The position numbers and the translations under genes are program-made. Shown here piece after piece: positions 1-10,978 of a stretch of 64,000 bases of DNA (position 1 is its first letter; each line of letters starts with the position of its first letter). Under the pieces are notes generated by a model, which saw only the letters and a program-made list of their open reading frames with translations, searched no databases and was not told where the DNA came from. This stretch comes from Bathynomus jamesi (taxonomy: Eukaryota > Arthropoda > Malacostraca > Isopoda > Cirolanidae): contig JAJOZX010002354.1 of assembly GCA_023014485.1 (NCBI GenBank), positions 402,501 through 466,500 on the forward strand, in the 5' to 3' direction.

Positions 1-511
1 TCGCTCCCCCGTATTCCAGCCGCACTGAAATCGTGCCAGTCTGCTGGGCGTTTAAATGCACATTTACGCCCGCGGCTATGTCAGGTGTAAGGTCGAATGA
101 GTAAATATTAAACTGTTCCACAAATTCTTTCTGCGTTAGGCCGATTCCAAGTTCATCACACGCGCCTGTATTATGCGCTAAACTGCTGTAAGCTCTCGCG
201 CAGAGCGGGAACACCGCATCTGACGAGTAATCCATATTTAATGTCCCGCCCAGTGCGACGCCATTGACATATGTTATGTTTATTTTTTCGCACTCGTCGG
301 TTCTTCTATAGATCAGAAATATGATTTCTTCATTTTCAAGAGTTAAATATTTGGTGGATAACTGAAATTCACATAGCCCCACCTCATAAGAATCACGAAC
401 CAGTTCAATGGGCCCGTGGAGCTCTGTTACAAAGTTAGCTAGTGTGTTGCTAGGGTGTACAAACAGGGACGAGGAGGGCGGTAGTGTGACGTAGAAGTGG
501 TTAGGAGTCAT
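1..511 (-). pseudogene. Polinton A penton-like / major capsid fusion, partial
   Basis: One open frame starts at the ATG at 511 and runs off the window edge. Its first ~76 codons match the start of the penton-like structural protein of copy B (start at 54690; shared 'NHFYVTLP' opening and 'RDSYEVG' motif). The rest matches the C-terminal part of copy B's major capsid gene (52066-52481; shared 'VNGVALGGT'-type and 'QKEF' motifs). The switch falls near position 285. In copy B these two regions are more than 1.3 kb apart with the core-like gene between them, so copy A appears to carry a deletion that happened to keep the frame open. A working chimeric virion protein is unlikely; a decayed element is the simpler reading. 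The 5' side of the junction ends at a 'DECEK' motif. The penton assignment rests on position and conservation, not on a diagnostic motif. Confidence 0.75.
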
Positions 512-519
512 GTTGCATA

Positions 520-1581
520 CTAATTAAGCTTCATTACTGCATCAGCTTTTATATAGGTATTGAAGCTTTCTGGGTAACCTAGCCACTTCACCAGGTACAT
601 TTTTCTCTTTCCTGTACCTTTACTTCCTAAAATTTTCTCAATTTTACTCATTTTTTCCTAAATTAAATGCCACTTTCTGCAGTTCCTCGCGGTAAAAACC
701 TCCCGAGATTTCTTCCCCATTCAAATCTTCAACGTAATACATCATTATCTCGCCTTTAGGTCTCATAGCCCTAACTTTAAAAATCTCGCGTGTCCATCCT
801 TGCTCAAAGCCCTTCACGAATTTATTTCCCGAACGTGACAGCCTTACATGTCACTGATTTTGAAACGCGCAGAGTGTGGTGGTGGTGGTGGCATTCCATC
901 TCTTCTCGGACGCTTGCCTCTTTCTAGAACATCGTTAGGCGTTGTACCGATCGTACGGCGGTGTGAGCGGTTGTAGGATGAAGCCAGTGAATCGAGAACG
1001 TTTATATATCTGTACGTGTTTTTATGTGTAAAATAACGGTGCATGCGTTCCTTTATGGTACGTTGAACTCTTTCAGCTAAAGATGCTTTATGTATAGAAT
1101 TGGAAGTGTAATAGCTGATATTAAACTCTGACAGCATGTTCTGGAAAGTGCGTCCTATAAATTCTTTTCCCATATATATCCGTGCAAAAATAGCCAGGAA
1201 CCCTGTTTTCTTTCAACATCAGTGTTTTGGTCGCTTTAGCAACTGTTTCGGGCGATTTATTTTTCAGGAGAATTAGCCACAGGTATCTAGAGAATACATC
1301 TATTATGAATAGAATGTAGCGGTAGCCGTCGTTGTATAATGAATATCTTTGCATGTCTGTTAAATCTGCCTGCCAAATAGAGTCAATCGATGCGGCTGTT
1401 GTCTTGGCTGTTTTAAACCTTTTTATCACCGGTTTATAAAGTGTGTAAGCATCCCGGGCACGCAAAAATCTCTCAACATCTTTTTTCCTTACACCATAAG
1501 TACCTCTGTACAGTCTATTAACGCCACCAAGGATGCAGGGCTAGAAATGTCATAATAGTGCTTACTTAATACGTTAGCCAT
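520..1581 (-). pseudogene. Polinton A retroviral-type integrase (rve), frameshifted
   Basis: The start ATG is at 1581, overlapping the end of the upstream gene (stop at 1566). The sequence aligns along its length with copy B's integrase. It keeps the 'WQADLTD' catalytic Asp block near 1370, the 'LAERVQRT' Glu block near 1065 and a C-terminal chromodomain-like region ('VKWLGY' type) at 540-700. It is broken by an extra 4 bp near 1175, which disrupts the second catalytic Asp segment; by a 1-bp loss near 850; and by at least one change near the N-terminus. Polinton integrases use a D,D,E active site to join element ends to host DNA and often end in a chromodomain. This copy cannot make the full protein. 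The stop at 520-522 lies 9 bp from the next gene. Confidence 0.85.
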
Positions 1582-2287
1582 TTGCGTATTTTAGAAGCAC
1601 GTGGATAAGGTTCGCCTTCTACTCTCTTCTTTCTTCTCTTCAGAGGTACGGCTGCTGTTGTGGGCGAAGGTGTACTCAGTTGTGACACGTGCAATGCATG
1701 TTCCAAGTCTTTTAACCTATTCACATTACCTATCAATGTTTTGGGGACATTCATTTGCTGTAGTCTTGTTTTAATATGTCTCCATCCTGCTGGTGAGGAC
1801 CTATCCCACTTTCTCACCAGATCATGAACAATATCAACAATATTGGACCCTTGTACCCTTGCTCCATCAACAACGACCTCGCCTGTGTCGGTCCATTGTA
1901 TGATGGGATCCTCACTCAATAGATTATAAAGACTCAACCCTTTATTCCTCAATGTATAGGGAGGCTGTTTTTTAGCACATGTTCGATGTGCTGTGTTCCG
2001 CTACTCTTTGGTTGCTCAGGACCTGTGTCACTATGCTCTGCGCTACTCGAGTTGTGTCTCACGGTGAGCTCTGTAGGATGCTTATAATCTTCGTACTCAT
2101 GAAGAAATTTCTGCAAAGCATCTTGATACAAAACCCTTTTCTCATCATGTGCTTTTTCACTGTTTAATAGGGATAGTAGCTCACTCTCCATTCTTTTAAG
2201 CCTACTTTTACGGGGTTCTAGAGCCGCGTCTGGGGTCCTTTGTAATGAAGCATACACTTCGTGCGGGATCACAACCACCTTCTTCAT
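1566..2287 (-). pseudogene. Polinton A conserved protein of unknown function, frameshifted
   Basis: Two minus-strand reading frames (2287 to 1949 and 1952 to 1566) together match the single 250-residue ORF of copy B at 58170-58922, so a frameshift or deletion near 1950 split the gene. The N-terminus is 'MKKVVVIPHEVY'. The middle is charged and probably helical. The C-terminal half carries the 'GSNIVDIVHDLVR' and 'VPKTLIGN' blocks that recur in Polinton-type elements of invertebrates, followed by a Lys/Arg-rich stretch near the end that could bind DNA or act as a nuclear signal. I know of no established function. It sits between integrase and the small hydrophobic-tailed gene in both copies. 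Confidence 0.75.
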
Positions 2288-2610
2288 TATATTAATCTAG
2301 TCAGTAAAAGCCCCAAAGTTGAAAATAAGATGGGGAGGAACGAACCGCCTCTTTGTACAATAATAAGCTTTTTCTTACCCACAGTCTGACTTTTATGGGC
2401 GAACGTCCGTATTATGTTCTTGTAACGACGTAAGCGAGCCTTCTGAGAGGATTTCATTGGAACATTACATTTTATAACATTAAGGCAGATTTCGCAGATG
2501 TACTTTATAAAGTCAGAGTCGATATTTTTAACAAACATTTGCTGCAATGCTCGAGGCAATCGTTGATAGATTTGTATTAATTCGCGGTATTTCTTTAGCC
2601 TATTCGTCAT
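2287..2610 (-). CDS. Polinton A small basic protein with hydrophobic C-terminus
   Basis: Intact 107-residue ORF. It opens 'MTNRLKKYRELIQIYQRLP', is rich in Lys/Arg in the middle (including 'KARLRRYKNIIR') and ends in a glycine plus a long hydrophobic run ('GGSFLPILFSTLGLLL') that could insert into a membrane or be buried in a capsid. Its stop is directly followed by the ATG of the next minus-strand gene, and its start overlaps the 3' end of the ATPase ORF, as expected in a compact viral-type gene block. Proteins of this shape are common next to the ATPase in Polinton-like elements and may be minor virion components, but that is inference. The copy B counterpart (58930-59243) is frameshifted. 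Confidence 0.7.
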   Translation of the reverse strand: MTNRLKKYRELIQIYQRLPRALQQMFVKNIDSDFIKYICEICLNVIKCNVPMKSSQKARLRRYKNIIRTFAHKSQTVGKKKLIIVQRGGSFLPILFSTLGLLLTRLI

Positions 2611-3235
2611 TCTGGAATATATACGGTTTCAGGTTCATTTGGAATATATTCGTTCTTAGAAGCACCCTAAACGTGTTTCGCGGGTGAAGGTCACAAAGCA
2701 AATATCCATAACGTTGCTTTGTGACCTCTTTATAAACCTCCAAAAACTCCTTACGCTGACTCGGGAACATCTGACTGGCTAATACCTCACTTTGTGACAC
2801 ATCTCTACGTTGCACGAATAAGACTAGATATTGTGTATTTAACGACACATCGCGCATGTTTCTACTTTTGAAAAATAGATTCTTATTGATGAAGAACACG
2901 CTTATGTTAAGGTGGTTGAAGAATACTGTAAATGTCTCGGCAAACGTTTTATCCATCTCCAACATGAGGTCGTCAATTACGATGACTGTATGTTCATTTC
3001 CTTTTAACGAATTAACGTCATATACCCCCTTGTGGAACAAAACATCATCCTGGTACTCGTTGAACACTGATTGGAATGTCGAATAGCACCATATAACTTT
3101 ATGTACAAATTTTGAGAACATTTCACCCTTTTCTTTAATGATATTAAGCATAAACACCGTTTTACCACATCCTGTCGGTCCAGATATAATACATGTGGAT
3201 GGGCTCGTGAATCTGAATTTTTCTACAGATCCCAT
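2600..3235 (-). CDS. Polinton A packaging ATPase (FtsK/HerA, A32-like)
   Basis: P-loop ATPase of about 210 residues. The Walker A motif 'SGPTGCGKT' lies near residue 20 and the Walker B motif 'VIVIDDLM' near residue 85. Family size and motif spacing match the short A32-type genome-packaging ATPases of Polintons and adintoviruses. The first true ATG in frame is at 3235; the frame stays open to 3244 with a GTG codon. It is the first gene leftward from the divergent intergenic region (3236-3390) that also precedes the polymerase. No internal stop is seen, so this is the best preserved gene of copy A. Its job would be to drive element DNA into the capsid. Confidence 0.88.
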   Translation of the reverse strand: MGSVEKFRFTSPSTCIISGPTGCGKTVFMLNIIKEKGEMFSKFVHKVIWCYSTFQSVFNEYQDDVLFHKGVYDVNSLKGNEHTVIVIDDLMLEMDKTFAETFTVFFNHLNISVFFINKNLFFKSRNMRDVSLNTQYLVLFVQRRDVSQSEVLASQMFPSQRKEFLEVYKEVTKQRYGYLLCDLHPRNTFRVLLRTNIFQMNLKPYIFQNDE

Positions 3236-3532
3236 TTCTAACACGTCACACCCCTAAGTGGGTCATTTACAGAATATTACAAATAACGAGTTCTGCTCCT
3301 TATATTTTGTTTTCTTCTTCCACAGAACCGTGAATGACGTCGATGTACATCCCCCCATCATGACATCACGGATGAACCCATTGACCGTGCATCTACAATG
3401 CCCGTATCCGCCGATGAACCCTCACCAGCGACACGCGTAGCACGTTCAAAGCGTAGACATGATGAAGAGTCCTCCACGTCAGGTATAAAGCGCGCGAAAT
3501 ACGCGCCGGTTGTTAGACAACCAGTAGTAGAA

Positions 3533-3870
3533 CCCCAGCCCTCAACGTCTTACGCTACCAACCCCACAGTGGAGCGATCCGTCAATATAGCCCCTTGTTC
3601 ATCCTCCACAGCCCCCACCCGTTCTGTTGAGTCTGCAGTAATAGACCCCCAGCCCTCAACGTCTTACGCGGCCAACCCCACATCAGCTTCTTCAGCCAAT
3701 ATAGTCCCTTGTCCATCCTCCTTAGCTGCCCCCCGTTCTGTTGAGTCTGCAGTAATAGAACCCCAGCCCTCAACGTCTTACGCAGCCAATCCCACATCAA
3801 CCAATATAGACCCTTGTTCATCCTCCACAGCGGTGACTCATTCTGTTGAGGATGATATAACATTCGAGTT
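3533..3870 (+). repeat. 114-bp coding tandem repeat in polymerase N-terminus
   Basis: Three units begin at 3533, 3647 and 3761, an exact 114-bp (38-codon) period; the last unit is shortened. Each unit starts with 'PQPSTSYA' and contains a 'CSSS' or 'CPSS' block and 'SVE'. The period is a multiple of three, so the frame is kept. Copy B has a shorter version (60180-60400) with two units. Confidence 0.85.
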
Positions 3871-4329
3871 GGTGCGCACCGCAACCCCCACCCCAGCCTT
3901 GACTAGAAATCGGTATAGAGTCAGGGTCGACCCTAGATCCTTGAATAGCAACGGTATTGAACAAAGCCTACGCCTCGTTGTACAGCGTATTGTAGAGTTT
4001 GCCCTTCAGAACCGCGAAGAGCGTGAAGTCAGGACGAGTCTGTCCTTCAGATTCGGATCAGACGATGGGTCTGTAGATGATTTTTGGGTGGTAGTGCCGT
4101 TCAGACGTTTGACGGCTGAAGATGTAGAATATATATTAGCTCGTATAATGCAAGCCTCCCAAAGTAGTATATTTTTCAATATGGATAACTTCACGGTAAA
4201 TATTGATCGTGTATACCGTGTTGCGAGCCATAGTGCTACACCTTACACTCTTAACTTCAATTCTCAGACTATTTATAGACGACATATAAACGTCGATCGT
4301 GGTTAAGGCTTTATAGCAGTAGTCCTAGT

Positions 4330-4608
4330 CATGGCCGTAACTACCTATGAGGTCACCGAGGTCCGGACCTCGGTAATTATTTCCTAAAAAAAAAAAAGAG
4401 ACTAAACCGTTCTCCGTGCAGCTTTAATAAAAGTATTTTTGCTAACAGGTCCCTTTGTACAGTATTTAATTATAGACAAGGGTTTTGTGTTTAGTGTATA
4501 GCTTGGGTTGTGTTTGTAGATGTCATTTTGGTCTGAATTTTGCTCGTCCCGCCGCGCTCGAAAAAAAATCTGGACCTCACTAATTTCTAAACCCTAGTTA
4601 CGGCCCTG
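4330..4608. mobile_element. hAT-like MITE inside Polinton A polymerase
   Basis: 279 bp bounded by imperfect terminal inverted repeats (CATGGCCGTAACTA at the left, CAGGGCCGTAACTA reading inward from the right) and flanked by a perfect 8-bp target duplication GTCCTAGT (4322-4329 and 4609-4616). Copy B reads straight through the equivalent site near 60865, which confirms the insertion. There is no coding capacity. The 8-bp duplication and CAGGGCCG-type end suggest a non-autonomous hAT. Confidence 0.9.
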
Positions 4609-5290
4609 GTCCTAGTGCGCATGTTTACTGTACAAAATACGAAATCCGAGCAAATTTGGTTGCCTACGGTGGTGGAGCGTGCCCGTAAACTAGCTGTAGA
4701 CTGTGAACTTGAGTTTGATTGTAATATGGGTCGTGAGGAGCTGAGAAGGGTAGAACAGGAAATGAATATCCGTATATTGGTATTTGGACTGGATGATCGT
4801 CGTAGGACTGTGTATGTTTTTAAAAGTAATGTGAGAGATTGTACAAGACCCCTACTTATTTTAGGACTGTCAGGTACAACGTATCTCCCCATCCGTAATA
4901 TAAGGTACCTTTACGCGAGTTATGATAAAAGTCGAAAATATGGACGACATCATGACTTGTGTAAGGGGTGTCTCGAGTTTGCGGATGATATAGTGAAACA
5001 TTGTAAAGATTGTCACATGGTGTGTGAACAGTGTAAAAGCCCCAAATGTGAAAACCGTGTAGTTGAGGCTGAGAAGAGGGACTGTAATGTGTGTAGACGC
5101 ACATTTTTCAATAATAGCTGCTTTGAGCTCCATAAATCAATTGGCATGTGCAGGAAAATGAGAATCTGTGAATGTGGTATGTTTCACACAATGGATAATT
5201 GGGGAAAATTTAGGCATAAATGTGACGAAATTCACTGTCCTATATGCCAGGAGGACTATAAGGCGGATGGAGTAAAGGAAGTATGTTACA

Positions 5291-8005
5291 ATTTAGGGCG
5301 GGTCGTACTCAGGTGACAACATGAATCTGAAGGAAATCCTACCATCAGGGGTGTCTAAATTATGTGTTTTTACATGGGGAATTCAAATATGAGCTTCTTT
5401 TTTGGATAGGATAACTCTAACCTACATCATTTTGTATTTCTAAATTGCCAATTTTACCCTTTTGAACCCCTTTATAATATATTAAAAGATATAAGGTAAA
5501 TCATTTATATTGACAAGGCCAAATCAACTTTACATATATTTATTAATAGGTGAACTGCATGTATATCACTGGATATAATTACAAAGATCATTCTCCTGAC
5601 ATCTTGAACTTTGCCAGGTTGCACAAATCCTGCTTTGACTCAGACTTGAACATCAGCTTCCTGCTGGTCTCCTGATCCCTGATCCCTCCATCCCTCTTTT
5701 CCTGTGAGAAGTACTTAGCAGAAGCCTCAGTCACCATTTTAACAACCCTCTCAATGCTTTGTGTGTGGCAAGGCCAGTTGCGCACTTCCATGGGGGTGTT
5801 GATGAAGTTTTTCACCTCTGAGGTGCTTAGAGAGCAGGTGAGAGGTGGCTCTGACACACCTTCTGACCAGCTGATCAAGTCATCGATGCTGGAAGCATCA
5901 CAATTGATGTCAGGTGTCCTTCTGCTCCTAACAGAGGAGTCCCCCAGCTGAGTGTCCGGGTCCCCCTCTCCCCTGATGGCCAGGATTCCCTCCACCCCTT
6001 CAATCTTCTCCTTCTGATCCTCAGAGCAGAGTAGTGTTTGGAGGATGACTTCACTGTGGGCATACCAAGCAGATCTTCACAGTTGGCATCACAATATCCA
6101 GCACCTCCTTTCTCTGGGACTTGAGGCAGTCCAGCTGAAAGAGGATGTGCCTAGGCCCTTCGATCCAGGAGTGCTTGACCTTCACGTTGAACCAACATGG
6201 GTAATACACTCCAATGATGAATTCCACAATGAATTGCAGAATCTTCAGGTTCTTTCCTTTAAGTCCGTGCTTTGACACCCAGAGCCTGAGAAGTCTGTTC
6301 GCTGTGGTGAGCCAGCGGCTGTGGTTTACTGGTCCTATCTCTAACAGAACCAGCCCTGCAGGAAGTACTCCATCCCTGACTGCACAGACAATTTTATAGC
6401 CATAGTATTGATCAGTTGAGAGATCTTGAATGACCTTGTCAGGAAGCTTGATCAGTGGAGGGCCAACAGAGATTCGGGTGAAGTTTGGATTGATATCAAA
6501 GTCTGTAGCAGAATCAAGGAGCTTTCCTATTGGCCCGGATAATTTTTTGTCTGACAGAGTAGGGCCATCAAGGTCAACAATGAGATGGCGCAGGGGAAGT
6601 TCAACAGTGTGCAGGTTGCACACCAACCAGACCAGCTTTCTCCCCAGGTGCAGCTTGACAATGAACCTCTCTTTGGCATCAAGTTTGCCCTTCCCAAGAG
6701 AAAACTTCACTGCCTGATTCCAGACCTCCTTGAGCTTGGACATGATGGTCACTTTTTCATTGATAACAGGTGGCTTGAAAAGAGCATTAGCTTTGCTCCA
6801 CTGACAAATCAGACCAGGGTAGATGTCACTCACTAGCTTGTCCACTGGGTAGTTCCTCCTGTCATCTTCACTTTGCTTCCTCAAGTAGATGCCATACCTC
6901 AGGATATCCCTCACAGTTGGCAGTTCAGACACCAACAGCTCCCGGCCAGTGCCAACAAGATTACTCAGATGAGAACTTGATTTCGTTCTTGTTCTGACTT
7001 GAGCCATTTTCTTAATGAGTTCACACTGAAATAAAAACAATAATACAACAGTTAAGTATCCACTACAGACAGGTATTAACTCTTTTCAGCGCAAAATTCT
7101 TGGTTAAAAAAAGAGCTGAAATGGGCAAGAACAAATTTATCTGCAAATGCTAAACACATTATGCTTTTTTGGTTTCAAAATGTTATAAAATGCTAATTTA
7201 TCTGTTTTTTGTAATGCAAATAATTTGTTCATGTACTCTAAAAAAACTAAAGAAACATCCTAAAAATATTCTTTAGAACATTGAAATAGGCCTCATACTG
7301 CTCAGTTGTACTAAAAATGAACCACCTAATTTTAGCTCAAATCAAAGTTGTTAATTAAATTTTGCTCAATATATCACTATAATATGCGTAGAAATAGCTT
7401 TTTCTAAAATATAACAGAATAATACTCACATGTGAACAGTAACAAAAAAAATATCAGTAGATAATCACTAAATCTATCCCCTCACTGCAAGCCGAGGTGA
7501 TAAAATAGCTTCATAAATCATGAGTCACTTCAAATATTTCACAAAACGTTTTAGAATGTTCTGAAACGTTACATTCTAGCCTCTGAGAAAGGTGGCTCAG
7601 AAAATGGCCTTATGCGCGCCAGAAAACCGTCAAAATATTTCATATACCAAACTGTATGATAATTACAATTAAGTGGAATGGCACACCTTTTTATTTGAGT
7701 ATTTAAATATTATTATTATTATATGAATTACATTATGTGTTTATATGAATTAGTTAGAACAATGCTCTATGAGAGATAACGTGAGCAGCCATGATAGAAA
7801 ACGTGAGAAGACATATTCTGGGGTAACTACAATAGTAAAATAATCAACAATTTAATAATAATCAACTGCAAAATGATGTACAGTAGGTTAGGGTTATCAG
7901 AATTAAATATTTTCTTCAGAATTGTGTTCTATACACCAAAATATGTCATTTGAACACCCCTCTCCATTGATTTAAAAAAAATGCATAGTATGACCCGCCC
8001 TAAAT
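5291..8005 (-). mobile_element. Unclassified 2.7-kb DNA transposon with 7-bp TSD
   Basis: Ends are an 18-19 bp inverted repeat (ATTTAGGGCGGGTC followed by G or A, then TACT). A perfect 7-bp duplication TGTTACA lies at 5284-5290 and 8006-8012. Copy B has the uninterrupted site near 61535, so the boundaries are secure. It carries one minus-strand gene (5588-7007), broken. The remaining 7050-7990 is AT-rich and holds no gene that I can see. The end sequence and 7-bp duplication do not match a superfamily I can name with confidence. Confidence 0.9.
5588..7007 (-). pseudogene. Transposon-encoded protein of unknown family ('PCHTQS..R' type)
   Basis: The main frame runs from the ATG at 7007 to 6051 (about 319 residues); homologous coding then continues in other frames to 5588, so at least one frameshift exists near 6050-5990. 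A possible splice acceptor (TTTCAG) lies just upstream of the start. Recognisable blocks are a 'GPVNHSRWLTTANRLLRLWV' segment, 'FNVKVKHSWIEGPRH' and, at the far end, 'PCHTQSIERVVKMVTEAS'. I recall proteins with these blocks as repeated, unannotated families in arthropod and other invertebrate genomes, consistent with a mobile-element protein. Carrying it inside a TIR element with a clean target duplication makes it a candidate transposase, but I see no DDE triad that I could place with confidence. Confidence 0.6.
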
Positions 8006-10550
8006 TGTTACATGAAAGACGCCAAGCCTAAAAACAAACCTTGTATAACTATAATACGATATAGAAACATACACGAACGCTGAAACCAAAGAGGTAATTC
8101 CGCATTTGTTTGTGAGCCAAACTACCTGCGATGAGTGTATGGAGATCGAGTGTGATGAGTGCCCCAAATGTGGTAAACGGACAAACATTTTTAAAACGAA
8201 TGTCCACGATAGTCCTGTGAAACTCTTTGTGTCCTATATTGTCAAGTTAGCCGACAAGTTCAAAAAAATGACTGTATATTCTTGCCCATAACGGGGCAAA
8301 GTTTGACACACAGTTCCTTTATAAGGAGTTGTTTGAGCACGAGTCCTCTGAGATATTTATAGGTGATCCATTGAAAAGAGGCAACAAATTAATACAGATG
8401 CAAATAAGAGGTAATGTACAATTTAAAGATACTTTATTATTCACACCTTGTAAATTAGCAAAGCTACCCAAGGTGATGGGGGTAGCAGCTGAGGTTTAAA
8501 AAGGATACTTCCCTTACACATTCCTCACTAGCGAAACTTTAAATTACGTAGGCCTACCACCACCCAAACATTACTTTAACTATGATTATATGAGTACAGA
8601 TGAAAGTGAAGACTGATCGATACTACAGCAGTTTTAATGAATGTAATCCTTATAATATAGCTGATGAATGTGAGCGTTATTGCGTGAATGATGTACGCGT
8701 ACTTAGAGTACGTTTCCAGGCCTTTAGAAGGATGTACATAGGCCGTTTCAAATGCGATCCGCTGCAAGTCGCAACCACCATCGCATCATTATGTTTTACG
8801 GTGTTCAAGAATAATTTCATGCCTAAAGCCACCTTAGCCATTATTCACAGAAACAACCCCCGCAGTTACGGCCACAAGGCTATTTACTGGCTTATACATC
8901 TACAGCAACAGACAGGTGTATACATAAAGCACGCCCGCAACACGGGTGAAGTACCCATTAAGATTAATGGTCGTGTTTTTTGGGTTGATGGCTAAGTGAA
9001 AATCGTGTCACTGGTGTGAAGACTGTGTACTCCTTTAACGGATGCTGGTGGCAGGGATGCCCCCGTCCTGAGTGCGGAATCGCCGGAGATATCCACGGTA
9101 GATCTCCTGCCGACTGTCTTGCATGGACCCGCACCCGCGATCAACTTATAGGGTCCAAGTTCATTCACAAAGTCTTGTGGGAGCATGAGTATGACGCACG
9201 GATGGAGACAGACGGGGCGTACCGTGAGGAAATAAACACGATTAAGCGTTCAATGGTACTGGAACCTCTCAAATGCGGTGATAGCTTGTTCGGTGGGCGT
9301 ACAAATTCCTTCAAGCTATACTTTCCACCTACGGAGGGTGTGAAGCTCCACTACTACGATTTCTGTTCTTTATACCCCTACGTGATGAAGAACAACCCGT
9401 ACCCCGTGGGCTCGCCTGAGAAACTGGTGGGACCTAACCTGCCCTCCATCGCCGAGTTTTCAAGAAATTTGAATGATCGCTACTTTGGACTCTCTTTCGT
9501 AGACGTGCTCCTCCCTAACGATTTATGGATGCCGATCTTACCCGTCGTTATCGACCACAAGCTCATGTTTCCCCTGTGCGTGAAGTGCGCGGAAGAGAAT
9601 AATGGTGATTGTGACCATACACCCCACCAGCGTAAGATCAGAGGCGTATATACAAGTCCTGAGCTGGCCCTAGCCGTACGCCATGGGTATAGAATACTGA
9701 AGATACATGAGGTGTGGAGGTTTCAGAAGCTACCCAACCTTTTCACACCGTATATAAACGCATTTTTGAAGGATAAGGTTGAGGCATCAGGGTATCCGTG
9801 AGGAGTTGATACCGAAGATGAAAAGTCTGCCTATATTCAACGTTACCGCGATCACGAAGGTATACAACTTGGTCGTGACCAAATTGCAAAGAATCCTGGC
9901 AAGCGCTTTAGTGCAAAGTTGTGTCTAAACAGTGTATGGGGAAAATTTGCACAGAATACTGGCAAGGGGAACGTTCATTTGACACAAAGCTATAGTCTGG
10001 GATTATGCCAACGCACCCGATAAAGAGGTCATGGAGATCGTGAATGTAGGTAATACTTACATAATAAAGTACAACACTGAATTGGCCACAGATACATCAA
10101 GGGTTACAAACATTCCTGTAACCAGCTTCACAACAGCTTCACAACTTTGAGGTCTGTTGCATTCTCTTGGACGGAGAGTATTGTATGTCGATACAGATAG
10201 CGTGATATTCACACCGAGGAGTGGTGAATACATGCCTGCTATTGGGGAGTTCCTCAGCGAGCTCACTGATGAGATCAAGGACGAGTATGGGGACAACGCA
10301 TACGTCGACTCTTTTGTCTCAACAGGTCCAAAAACTTATGGGGTACGGGTGAGGATAGGGAATGAAACGAAATATATCGTGAAGGCAAAGGGTATCACGC
10401 TTAACCAAGCGAATCGACAGGTCGTTCACTTTGATTCGTTGAAGGATCTAGTATGTTTGGACGATGATGAGGGCGAACGACCTCCCCAGCTAATTGTAGG
10501 CACCCACAATTTTTGGGCGCAGAAGCTGGGGGGGCGTGAAGGAACTTAGG

Positions 10551-10978
10551 GGAACGAAGGTGTGCCGTAACACCTATAGGAAACGTTACCAGTTACCTGG
10601 TACCTATGATACCGTACCCTTTGGTTACCATAAACTCTGATGGGCCTATTGCTAACTTATTCATCACACGTATTTGTAAATATATATGTACTGAGAACAA
10701 TCTTTGATGTGCCTATTGTTAACTTATTTATTGCACGTATTTGCAAATATGTACATTGTACACCTTGAATATTTCGTTTATTAAATAAATCGTGCTTCAA
10801 CTTGCTTTTCACTTTGCGTGCGTGCGTATGTACAGTAAAAGTTAAGCCCCGCCCCCTGCAAGACCTGCAGCGTGACTCATGCCGTAGCCTGAGCAGGCCT
10901 CTGTCCCCGCGTTCTCAGTCGACCTCTGTATACCCTTGAGCTCGGACGTGTATTCTCTCGCGTGGAAGAAAAAGAGTA
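10551..10978. promoter_or_regulatory. Polymerase 3' region and probable promoter of accessory block
   Basis: The first ~250 bp are AT-rich and contain an ATTAAATAAA signal near 10780, suitable for polymerase mRNA ends. A GC-box-like CCCCGCCCCC lies near 10846, followed by a GC-richer stretch up to the ATG at 10979. No gene is seen here. The promoter role is inferred from composition and position. Confidence 0.35.

Larger units (their letters stand above)
3258..10550 (+). pseudogene. Polinton A protein-primed DNA polymerase B, multiply broken
   Basis: Polymerase segments run from 3258 to 10550 but are cut by a 279-bp MITE (4330-4608) and a 2.7-kb transposon (5291-8005). Order: a low-complexity Pro/Ser N-terminus with 38-residue repeats (3533-3850); a conserved 'FNMDNFTVNIDRV' block (4170-4215); Cys-rich zinc-binding segments (4950-5290); exonuclease-side segments (8020-8500); the palm motif 'DFCSLYP' (9358-9378); 'NSVWGKF' (near 9928); and the catalytic 'YVDTDS' (10184-10201). 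Extra damage includes frameshifts near 3400, 8070 and 8280 and stops near 8498 and 9799. Family B enzymes of this type copy Polinton DNA using a terminal protein as primer. Identity is certain from the palm motifs; the exact start is not, because the leading frame at 3258 is shifted relative to 3398. Confidence 0.9.
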
